Of a stretch of 16,480 nucleotides of DNA, positions 1 to 6,293 are shown piece after piece. The notes under the pieces are model-generated. The model was not told the DNA's origin, did no database searches, and was given only the letters and a program-made list of their open reading frames with translations. This stretch comes from JANLTP01 sp031363055. Its GTDB lineage: Bacteria > Pseudomonadota > Gammaproteobacteria > Burkholderiales > Burkholderiaceae_E. Position 1 is the stretch's first letter, and every line of letters begins with the position of its first letter. The stretch covers positions 1 through 16,480 of the forward strand of contig JANLTP010000041.1 in the NCBI GenBank assembly GCA_031363055.1, in the 5' to 3' direction. The translations under genes and the position numbers were made by a program.

Positions 1-377
1 CCACGACCGTCGAACGCCCGACCCGATACGCCGCGAAAGTCGCGTACGCGCGGCAGGGCAATGGTGACCAGGCGATCAAGAAATTCGAACATGTGCTCAC
101 CACGCAAGGTGACCATACAACCGATCGGGTAGCCTTCGCGAATCTTGAAGCCGGCGATGGCTTTCTTGGCTTTCGTGATCACCGGCTTCTGACCGGCGAT
201 TTTGGCCATATCGCCAGCGGCGTTATCGACGATCTTCTTGTCGGCAACGCCTTCGGAGACACCCATGTTCAAGGTGATTTTGGTGATGCGCGGCACTTGC
301 ATGACGGTGGTGTAACCGAACTTCTGCATGAGCTCGGGCGCCACCCGGTCACGGTATTGCTGTTGGAATCTTGCCAT
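1..377 (-). CDS. rplE: 50S ribosomal protein L5 (N-terminal part; gene leaves the window)
   Basis: Ribosomal protein L5 sits in the central protuberance of the large subunit and binds 5S rRNA. The visible 125 residues start MARFQQQYRDRV and contain the family segments ITKITLNMGV, GQKPVITKAKKAIAGFKIREG and MFEFLDRLVTIALPRVRDFRG. L5 is normally about 179 residues, so roughly the last third lies beyond the left edge. The ATG at 377-375 is chosen because it matches the usual L5 N-terminus and lies 25 bases after the rplX stop. It is the third gene of the rplN-rplX-rplE run, the standard spc operon order, and should be co-transcribed with it. Confidence 0.97.
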   Translation of the reverse strand, partial: MARFQQQYRDRVAPELMQKFGYTTVMQVPRITKITLNMGVSEGVADKKIVDNAAGDMAKIAGQKPVITKAKKAIAGFKIREGYPIGCMVTLRGEHMFEFLDRLVTIALPRVRDFRGVSGRAFDGR

Positions 378-402
378 GTTGATCTTTTCCAGACTCTTCT
401 AT

Positions 403-720
403 TCAGGCTCTAACTTGTTCGCCATTCGACTTGAAAAATCGAACGCGTTTACCGTCTTCCAGCGCCTTGATGCCGACCCGATCGCCCTTGCCGGTCGCCG
501 GGTTGAACAGCATCAGGTTGGACTGATCGATCGGCATGTTCTTGTCAACAATACCGCCGGTCTGACCCTTCATCGGGTTGGGCTTCTGGTTTTTCTTGAC
601 CATGTTGATGCCCTCGACCAGCAGGTGGTCTTCATCAACGCGCGTCAAAACCGTACCGCGCTTGCCCTTGTCGCGCCCTGCGATGACGACAACTTCGTCG
701 CCCTTGCGAATCTTTTCCAT
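403..720 (-). CDS. rplX: 50S ribosomal protein L24
   Basis: L24 is an assembly-initiating protein of the large subunit that binds 23S rRNA. The 105-residue product has the expected length. A KOW motif lies at about residues 4-35 (RKGDEVVVIAGRDKGKRGTV), followed by the family segment VEGINMVKKNQKPNP and a C-terminal GDRVGIKALEDGKRVRFFKS. It lies 49 bases downstream of rplN and 25 bases upstream of rplE, as in the canonical spc operon. No oddities in sequence. The ribosome binding site is weak (AGAAAG about 10 bases before ATG). Confidence 0.98.
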   Translation of the reverse strand: MEKIRKGDEVVVIAGRDKGKRGTVLTRVDEDHLLVEGINMVKKNQKPNPMKGQTGGIVDKNMPIDQSNLMLFNPATGKGDRVGIKALEDGKRVRFFKSNGEQVRA

Positions 721-769
721 AATTAACTTTCTGCGCCCGCTCTACTCTGATCGGCTTCTTGATGGATTC

Positions 770-1138
770 TTAAATGACTTCAGGCGCCAGCGACACGATC
801 TTCATGAACTTCTCGGTGCGCAATTCGCGCGTCACCGGTCCGAAGATGCGCGTGCCAATCGGCTCGAGCTTGGCATTGAGCAGCACGGCTGCATTGCTGT
901 CGAATCGAATTCTGGAGCCGTCATCACGGCGCACGCCGTGGGCCGTGCGAACCACCACGGCGTTGTAGATTTCGCCCTTCTTGACCCGACCACGCGGTTG
1001 GGCTTCCTTGACTGACACTTTGATGATGTCACCAATACCGGCGTAGCGGCGTTTGCTGCCGCCCAACACCTTGATACACAACACCGATCGCGCACCGGTA
1101 TTGTCAGCGACCTCGAGTCTTGATTCTGTTTGAATCAT
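770..1138 (-). CDS. rplN: 50S ribosomal protein L14
   Basis: L14 lies at the subunit interface of the large subunit. The 122-residue product has the normal length and near-invariant segments: MIQTESRLEVADNTGAR at the N-terminus, VLGGSKRRYAGIGDIIKVSV, GRVKKGEIYNAVVVRT, and the C-terminal GPVTRELRTEKFMKIVSLAPEV. It resembles betaproteobacterial L14. It is the first gene of the spc operon here. In most bacteria rpsQ (S17) lies just upstream, at the end of the S10 operon; instead there is a 468-base gap and then a divergent unrelated gene, so the S10 and spc operons are split. A candidate promoter lies about 200 bases upstream. Confidence 0.98.
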   Translation of the reverse strand: MIQTESRLEVADNTGARSVLCIKVLGGSKRRYAGIGDIIKVSVKEAQPRGRVKKGEIYNAVVVRTAHGVRRDDGSRIRFDSNAAVLLNAKLEPIGTRIFGPVTRELRTEKFMKIVSLAPEVI

Positions 1139-1606
1139 GTTGTTCTGCTCTACTTTTCTGCAAACGTGGTCCGTGCTACCAACTTGAACCGCCTGTGACG
1201 CGCTGAATCGCTTCAGTGCCGTCGGGTGGTCAGTATTGGCCCCGTGGTTTCGGGTTCGACGTTGGGAAATGCGGCTTTTGAAAAAACTTGGCCGTTAACC
1301 CAACAACGCCCTGGCTGAATTGCCAAGAGCCTTAGATCATAGCATGTGAAACGAAAAGCTTGCAAATAGACAAGTTTGGACAGCACATGGGGGTTGGTCT
1401 GAACGAGTGCGTTCGCCCGATGAGGCCGAAAGTCGTTCAAGCGCCGTGTTGGTGCTACTCTGCCGAGAGGCGGGTTGCAGACACCCGTCGGCCATCCCGG
1501 CCCTGACTGGCAATACCCAGCTAGCAATACCTGAGTACAGTCCAAGCGCTGCTTTTCGTCGATTCGGGCGCGCGTTATTGCGCACCCCGGCTCGACTGGA
1601 GCCCAA
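1139..1606. other. Divergent intergenic region between rplN and the rhodanese/ChrB gene
   Basis: This 468-base stretch separates two divergent genes and shows no convincing protein gene. Open frames crossing it are overlapped by the flanking genes in other frames and have no family features. It should hold the promoter of the spc operon (candidate at 1336-1365, minus strand) and a promoter for the rhodanese gene, for which I see no strong hexamer pair. AGCAATACC/GGCAATACC occurs twice near 1510-1532 as a short imperfect repeat of unclear meaning. Confidence 0.6.
1336..1365 (-). promoter_or_regulatory. Candidate sigma70 promoter of the spc (rplN) operon
   Basis: On the minus strand, TTGCAA (1365-1360) and TATGAT (1341-1336) are separated by 18 bases. 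The -10 matches the consensus in five of six positions, the -35 in four. Transcription would start near 1329, giving a leader of about 190 bases before rplN. Escherichia coli also has a promoter directly upstream of rplN, so an independent spc promoter is plausible here, where rpsQ is missing upstream. Confidence 0.5.
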
Positions 1607-2446
1607 ATGGACAACTCGATTCCGTTGATTTCCGTGGCCGATCTCCGGTCAATCCTCGCAACATCCAATCCACCGCTCATTTTTGACGTCCGCCGTGACC
1701 AAGCGTACGGTGAGTCAGGCTCCGTCGTGGCCAGTGCTCGCAGGCTTCGTCCCGAAGACGTTGAAAGCCTAAGCCAGTATCTGCCGATAAACCGCTGCGT
1801 CATTGTTTATTGCGTCCATGGACACGAGGTCAGCCAAACGGCAGCCGGCGTCCTCAAGCGCACCGGCATCGACGCGCGGTATCTGGAGGGCGGCTTCAGC
1901 GCATGGCAGTCTGCAGGCGCGCCGATGGTCCACAAACGACCGGAACTGGGTGTGCCGTCACAGATGGATTCCGGCTCGAGCTGGATTACCCGTGAACGAC
2001 CCAAAATTGACCGGATCGCCTGCCCTTGGCTGATCCGTCGTTTCATCGACCCCGGAGCGCGATTTCTGTATGTCGCAAGCGGCCAGGTCGTAGCCGAAGC
2101 CGAACGCCTGGGCGCGATTCCGTATGACATTCCAGCGGTTCGATTCACCCATCGCGGCGAGCAGTGCAGCTTTGACGCGTTCATTGCCGAATTTGCGCTG
2201 AACGACCCCGATCTGGCGGTGGTCGCTGACATTGTGCGCGCGGCCGATACCGGACATCCCGAGCAGGCGCCGCAAGCGGCCGGTCTGCTGGCCGTTTCGC
2301 TGGGACTTTCGGCAATGTATCCGGATGATCATCAAATGGTGGAAGCCGGCATGCTGGTCTACGACGCGCTCTATGCGTGGGCGAGGTCGGCTCGCGGCGA
2401 ACTTCACAACGCCACCTTGTTCGAGCCAAAGGCGCGGCTATCGTAG
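1607..2446 (+). CDS. Rhodanese / ChrB C-terminal domain fusion protein
   Basis: A 279-residue cytoplasmic protein in two parts. Residues about 5-108 form a rhodanese domain (IFDVRRDQAYGESG; active-site loop around Cys69 in YCVHGHEVS; YLEGGFSAW at the end). Residues about 125-265 match the ChrB C-terminal domain of chromate-resistance proteins (WITRERPKIDRIACPWLIRRF, THRGEQCSFDAF, DTGHPEQAPQAAGL). Rhodaneses move sulfane sulfur through a cysteine persulfide; ChrB-C proteins are linked to chromate response, often beside the chrA efflux gene, which is not in this window. The start is supported by GGAG five bases before ATG. The next gene begins 55 bases downstream on the same strand, so the two are probably co-transcribed. 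A chromate role is inferred from the domain only. Confidence 0.88.
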   Translation: MDNSIPLISVADLRSILATSNPPLIFDVRRDQAYGESGSVVASARRLRPEDVESLSQYLPINRCVIVYCVHGHEVSQTAAGVLKRTGIDARYLEGGFSAWQSAGAPMVHKRPELGVPSQMDSGSSWITRERPKIDRIACPWLIRRFIDPGARFLYVASGQVVAEAERLGAIPYDIPAVRFTHRGEQCSFDAFIAEFALNDPDLAVVADIVRAADTGHPEQAPQAAGLLAVSLGLSAMYPDDHQMVEAGMLVYDALYAWARSARGELHNATLFEPKARLS

Positions 2447-2501
2447 CCGGCGGTGCGCTGATCGGCTTGCTGCTATTTCCATTTTTGAATCGGATCGCGA
2501 T

Positions 2502-3158
2502 ATGAAATCATTATTCAGAGTCGGCAGCGTCTTCGTCGGTGCATTGCTGCTGGCCGGAGCCAACCTCAACAACGCTGCGGCCCAAACTATCAGCTTTTCT
2601 GACGCGCGGATCGGCACGGTCAGTGCGCCGTGGCGATGTGGCACCACCGGGCGAGGCACACCACATTGGTCGATCGTGAACGACACTGAGAGCGGCAAGA
2701 CTTCGCGGCTCCTCAAGCAATCGGGCGTTGCCGATTTTCCGTGGTGCGTTCATCAAGACACACGGCTGCAAGATGGTTTCGTCGAAACGCGATTCAAGCC
2801 GCTATCAGGGCGAACGGATCAGGCAGGCGGTGTCGTCTGGCGCTGGAAGGACAAGGACAACTACTACGTCGCTCGTGCCAATGCACTGGAAAACAATGTC
2901 GCGCTTTACTACACCGAGGCCGGTGAGCGCCACACAATCGCCTATGTCGACGCGCCGGTCGCAACGGGTCAATGGCGTACCTTGCGGGTTGAATTCAGCG
3001 GGTCACAAATTCGAGTCTTGCTGGACGGCAAGCAGTACATTGAAGCCTCTGACAAGCACCTCACGGCGGCAGGGCCGGTCGGTGTCTGGACCAAGGCTGA
3101 CAGCGTGACACTGTTCGAGAGTTTATCGTTCGGTTTGGCTGGACCGTCCCGGCCGTAA
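2502..3158 (+). CDS. Secreted concanavalin-like (DUF1080 / family-16-like) protein
   Basis: A 218-residue protein with a clear signal peptide: basic MKSLFR, hydrophobic VGSVFVGALLLAG, and likely cleavage after AAA at residue 27. The rest is one concanavalin A-like beta-sandwich of the DUF1080 (3-keto-disaccharide hydrolase-like) type, with family landmarks TGRGTPHWSI, DGFVETRFKPLSG, DQAGGVVWRWKDKDNYYV, ARANALENNVALYY, WRTLRVEFSG and GPVGVWTKADS. Such domains bind or process carbohydrates outside the cytoplasm; no catalytic residue can be assigned. The ATG at 2502 is chosen because it begins the signal peptide; the frame stays open further upstream but overlaps the rhodanese gene. A close paralogue lies on the other strand at 8160-8755. 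A strong hairpin follows 18 bases after the stop. Confidence 0.85.
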   Translation: MKSLFRVGSVFVGALLLAGANLNNAAAQTISFSDARIGTVSAPWRCGTTGRGTPHWSIVNDTESGKTSRLLKQSGVADFPWCVHQDTRLQDGFVETRFKPLSGRTDQAGGVVWRWKDKDNYYVARANALENNVALYYTEAGERHTIAYVDAPVATGQWRTLRVEFSGSQIRVLLDGKQYIEASDKHLTAAGPVGVWTKADSVTLFESLSFGLAGPSRP

Positions 3159-3176
3159 AGCCAACGCATTCAATAA

Positions 3177-3204
3177 GCGAGGCGTTTCTGCGGAAACGCC
3201 TCGC
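3177..3204. terminator. Perfect 12-bp hairpin with UNCG tetraloop, probable bidirectional terminator
   Basis: GCGAGGCGTTTC (3177-3188) pairs perfectly with GAAACGCCTCGC (3193-3204) around the loop TGCG. In RNA read on the plus strand this gives a C(UGCG)G cap, one of the very stable UNCG tetraloops. It lies 18 bases after the stop of the secreted protein gene and downstream of the converging minus-strand run. On the plus strand no T-run follows. On the minus strand the stem is followed by TTATTG, a little more terminator-like. Confidence 0.65.
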
Positions 3205-3261
3205 CGATCTTGCTATCGTTCAAACCGGGTCGAACATCGACTCATCAACCCAGAGATATCA

Positions 3262-3369
3262 ATGAACACCATTCAACTGTTGCCGCTGATCGCTGGCGGT
3301 CTTTTTGCCCTGCTTCTCACGCGCGACAAGCTCGGTCTTCAGCCTGCAACGTTTGCATCAATGCGGTGA
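3262..3369 (+). CDS. Possible small membrane peptide (35 residues)
   Basis: A short frame begins at ATG 3262, preceded by AGAGA with five bases between, and ends at TGA 3367-3369. The product starts MNTIQLLPLIAGGLFALLLT and is a single hydrophobic segment followed by RDKLG and a short polar tail. It sits between the hairpin at 3177-3204 and the converging YncE-like gene (stop 21 bases away). I do not recognise it. It could be a small membrane protein, the remnant of a larger one, or chance. Its position just after a terminator and the lack of a clear promoter keep confidence low. Confidence 0.25.
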   Translation: MNTIQLLPLIAGGLFALLLTRDKLGLQPATFASMR

Positions 3370-3390
3370 GCGAATTAAGCGGACTCGCGT

Positions 3391-4326
3391 TCAAGCCGAA
3401 TCGACAAATACCGCCGCCCGATGCGACTGCGGCAGGAACGCATAGATTTTGTCGCGTTTGCGATCGAGCGCCAGGGTATGAGCGCCCATCTCGGTAGACA
3501 CCACTTCGCGGCGGCGCATCAGTGCGGTATCAGCGACATCGATGACATCAATGACGCCAGGTTGGCCAACGGCCACATAGATTCGCACAAATTTGGAGTG
3601 CAGAAAAATAACGTCGGGCGGTCCGCTAAGTTGAACATCGGCCAGTACTTGGCCGGAATCGGCGTCCAGTGCGAGTAGAACGCCGCCATCGCACGCGCAG
3701 AACAACCGACCGGTGCTCGAATCCAGATCAAGCCCGTGCGGTCCGACGGCTGGAACGTCGAACTCCTTCAAAACTCGGGTCGGATCGCGGGTATCAATTG
3801 CAATGATTCTCGCAGGCGACGCGATATTGACGAAGAACATCTGTCGCGCCGCATCGTATACCGCCCAACGGGTTCGTCCTGGAACTTTGATCTCGGCGAT
3901 ACGCTCGCGTCGCGCGACATCAATGACCGATACCGAACAGGAGTCTGCAATCGCGGGGTCGCCGACGTTGGCAGCGATCAGGATACCGCGAGACGCGTCG
4001 AATGCGAGCCCGTTTGGTTTTATGCCAACGGCGATCTTGAACGCTTGCATCTCGGCAAGCGGCGCAAAAACGGATACCGTATTTTCGCCGCGATTCGAGG
4101 TGAAGACGAGTCCCCTTGATTCCGAGACAAGTGCGCCGGCCACGGCCGTCAAGCCAGGGATTGACTCAAGATACTGGTCACGCGCGATATCAATGACGTC
4201 AAGCGTGTCGTTACTGGTATGAGCAAGGTACAGACGATCGGTCGCGGAGTGGATGTCTGCATGATCAAATTCGCCAGTGCCGACATGCTCTGGCAAATCA
4301 ATATAGGTTAGCTTCGTCAGCGCCAT
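3391..4326 (-). CDS. YncE-like beta-propeller protein
   Basis: A 311-residue protein of repeated four-strand blades of the YVTN/YncE type: DRLYLAHTSNDTLDVIDIAR, GLVFTSNRGENTVSVFAPL, GILIAANVGDP followed by CSVSVIDVARRERI, MFFVNIASPARIIAIDT, GRLFCACDGGVLLALDADSG, FVRIYVAVGQPGVIDVID, DKIYAFLPQSHRAAVFVD. Six to seven blades are visible, enough for a full propeller. The ATG at 4326 is preferred over the in-frame start at 4362 because AAAGGAGA lies seven bases upstream of it and the upstream start would overlap the ABC gene. No signal peptide is seen, which is unusual for YncE relatives. It lies 23 bases after the second ABC gene and is the last gene of the minus-strand run. Substrate and role are unknown; propellers of this kind act as binding or sensing scaffolds. 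Confidence 0.8.
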   Translation of the reverse strand: MALTKLTYIDLPEHVGTGEFDHADIHSATDRLYLAHTSNDTLDVIDIARDQYLESIPGLTAVAGALVSESRGLVFTSNRGENTVSVFAPLAEMQAFKIAVGIKPNGLAFDASRGILIAANVGDPAIADSCSVSVIDVARRERIAEIKVPGRTRWAVYDAARQMFFVNIASPARIIAIDTRDPTRVLKEFDVPAVGPHGLDLDSSTGRLFCACDGGVLLALDADSGQVLADVQLSGPPDVIFLHSKFVRIYVAVGQPGVIDVIDVADTALMRRREVVSTEMGAHTLALDRKRDKIYAFLPQSHRAAVFVDSA

Positions 4327-4349
4327 GGTGCGTCTCCTTTGATGGTGAT

Positions 4350-6293
4350 TCAAGCCTGCCAATCCCAGCCGGCAGATTCCAGCTCAAGCATCGTTGCGAA
4401 GGGTCCGCCACCTGCGATCAGCTCACCCGGGGTACCGACCTCAACGATGACACCGTGATCGATCACGACCACTCGATCAGCGTGTCTGGCGGTTGCAAGT
4501 CGGTGGGCGATGCTCAGTATCGCAGTACCGCTTTTCAGTACCGTCGAGCGCAGTGCGTCGCGCAAGGCCGTTTCGCTGGCGCTGTCTGCCGACGCAGTCG
4601 CCTCATCGAATAACAGAACGGCCGGACAAGACACCAGCGCTCGGGTCAAGGTCAGCAGTTGCTGCTGGCCCGCTGACAACTGCACGCCCAACCCGCCACC
4701 TGTGGACCGCAAGAGCGTCTGATAACCGTCCGGCAGATCGCGGATGAATGCGTCCGCGCCGCTGATAGCTGCGGCTGCAACGACCGTCGAGAGCGGAATC
4801 TTGTCATCGCTGAACGTCAGATTTTGCAGCACAGTGCCACTGAACAATTGTGACGACTGGGGCACCATGCCGATGACTCGATTCTTGTGATCATCGCCCA
4901 GGGTTCGCGGATCATATCCGGCAACGCGCACGCACCCTTGCCATGGGTCGTACAGGCCGGCCAGCAGATTGACAATGCTGGACTTGCCCGCGCCCGTGCG
5001 CCCGACGAGCGCGACGTGTTCGCCAGGCGCAACCCGTAGATTGACGCCATGAAGTACCGCCGCGCCGCTTGCATATCCAAAGACCACGCCTTCGCAGAAA
5101 ATTCCTCCTGCAGGTTCGCCGCGTGGCGACTTGGACCCCGCCGACGGCTGGAACACCTGAGATGCCTGAGACGCCTGAGATGCCTGAGATGGCAAGGACG
5201 GCGGCTGGTCGACGGGCAAAGCCAATACTTCGAAGATACGTTCGGCCCCCGAGAGTGCGCCCTGAACACTTTGCCACTCATCGCCTAATGCCGTCAGTGG
5301 TCCAAAGAATCGCTGTAGCAGCAGCGCGAACGCGATCAAGGTGCCGATCGAGACGCCGGTCGAGAATCCGGTTAGGCCAATCGTGGAACCGACGGCACTA
5401 ATGACACCCTGGACTTCTGAAGGGCTTACTGTCGCCGGAAGGTGGCGGGTGCCTGCCCACAACAAAAGGGCAATGGCGCAAGAAGTCAGCAGTGCCGTTA
5501 CCGGCGAATAGACCGAGCCGTAAACCGTAGAGCGGTTCGACACCCGCAGAGCGCCTTGCAGGATTCTCCGAAAACGCTGCACGAAACTCAACTCCCGACG
5601 GTAGGCCTGAATGACCTCGACGCCTTGCAACGTCTCGTGCAGGTGACCGTTCATTTCAGCAACGGCCCGCCGACTGGTACGTTCGGCAGCGCGAATTCGA
5701 ACTTGAAAGTAGCGGGTGACCAGCAGCAGCGGCGGCAAGGTGATTGCGCTGATCAGCGACAACCGGGGACTAAGGGTAATCATTGCAATCGTGATCGTCA
5801 GCAGCCGGCTCAAATTCGCCACCAGGTTGGCGACGCCGCCGGTAAACAGCGTATCGAGCGTATCAATGTCCGCTGTGCACCGGCTGATCGAGTCACCGAT
5901 CGGCGTGCGATCGAAGTACGAAGTCGGTAGGCGCTGCAGATGCTCAAATAACGTGATGCGCAGGCGGCACAAAATATCCTGCGCCACGCCGGCCGACAGG
6001 TAGCCATAAGCGAAGCCGAGTCCTTGCGCGAAAGCAACCACTGCCAGGTACAGGAAGGCCAGATTGAGCAAGCCACTGCGCTCACCGATCGCCAGATGAT
6101 CGTCGACGACGGACCGAATCAGCAAGGGCGGCAGCAACTCGCATGCGGCACCGGCCATTACCAGTACGACGATCACGATCAGCCTGTTTCGGGCCGGGCG
6201 CACGAGCTGCCCGAGCGCTCGCCGCGATTGCGCGCGGCCGATGGCGGTATTGGACCGGGCGCTATTGGACCCGGTGCGCTCAATTGCGTTCAA
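4350..6293 (-). CDS. ABC exporter half-transporter, MdlB-like (catalytic subunit of a heterodimer)
   Basis: A 647-residue half-transporter with an N-terminal six-helix exporter membrane domain (about residues 35-335) and a C-terminal nucleotide-binding domain. Walker A is GRTGAGKSS (about 428-436), the signature is LSAGQQQ (about 537), Walker B is VLLFDEATASAD (about 560) with the catalytic glutamate, and the switch histidine is in IAHRL (about 591). The signature deviates from LSGGQ at the third position, as in MdlB (LSVGQ) and TM288, whose signature faces the degenerate ATP site. The start is TTG, with AGGA seven bases upstream, overlapping the preceding stop as TTGA; this implies translational coupling. 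A Ser-Gln-Ala repeat lies in the linker between the domains. Substrate unknown. Confidence 0.88.
   Translation of the reverse strand: MNAIERTGSNSARSNTAIGRAQSRRALGQLVRPARNRLIVIVVLVMAGAACELLPPLLIRSVVDDHLAIGERSGLLNLAFLYLAVVAFAQGLGFAYGYLSAGVAQDILCRLRITLFEHLQRLPTSYFDRTPIGDSISRCTADIDTLDTLFTGGVANLVANLSRLLTITIAMITLSPRLSLISAITLPPLLLVTRYFQVRIRAAERTSRRAVAEMNGHLHETLQGVEVIQAYRRELSFVQRFRRILQGALRVSNRSTVYGSVYSPVTALLTSCAIALLLWAGTRHLPATVSPSEVQGVISAVGSTIGLTGFSTGVSIGTLIAFALLLQRFFGPLTALGDEWQSVQGALSGAERIFEVLALPVDQPPSLPSQASQASQASQVFQPSAGSKSPRGEPAGGIFCEGVVFGYASGAAVLHGVNLRVAPGEHVALVGRTGAGKSSIVNLLAGLYDPWQGCVRVAGYDPRTLGDDHKNRVIGMVPQSSQLFSGTVLQNLTFSDDKIPLSTVVAAAAISGADAFIRDLPDGYQTLLRSTGGGLGVQLSAGQQQLLTLTRALVSCPAVLLFDEATASADSASETALRDALRSTVLKSGTAILSIAHRLATARHADRVVVIDHGVIVEVGTPGELIAGGGPFATMLELESAGWDWQA
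5155..5190. repeat. Four tandem 9-bp units inside the ABC gene
   Basis: Plus-strand units acctgagat, gcctgagac, gcctgagat, gcctgagat follow without gaps. Read on the coding (minus) strand they give the peptide repeat SQASQASQASQ in the linker between the membrane and nucleotide-binding domains. Because the unit is a multiple of three, copy-number change would lengthen or shorten the linker without a frameshift. Confidence 0.9.

Noticed and set aside
1213..1803. A 196-codon minus-strand frame upstream of rplN
   Set aside because: It overlaps the start of the rhodanese gene and the spc promoter region, shows no family features, and its composition is that of a shadow frame.
5442..5930. A 162-codon plus-strand frame within the exporter region
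   Set aside because: It is antisense to the membrane domain of the MdlB-like subunit and rich in Gln/Arg, as expected for a shadow frame.
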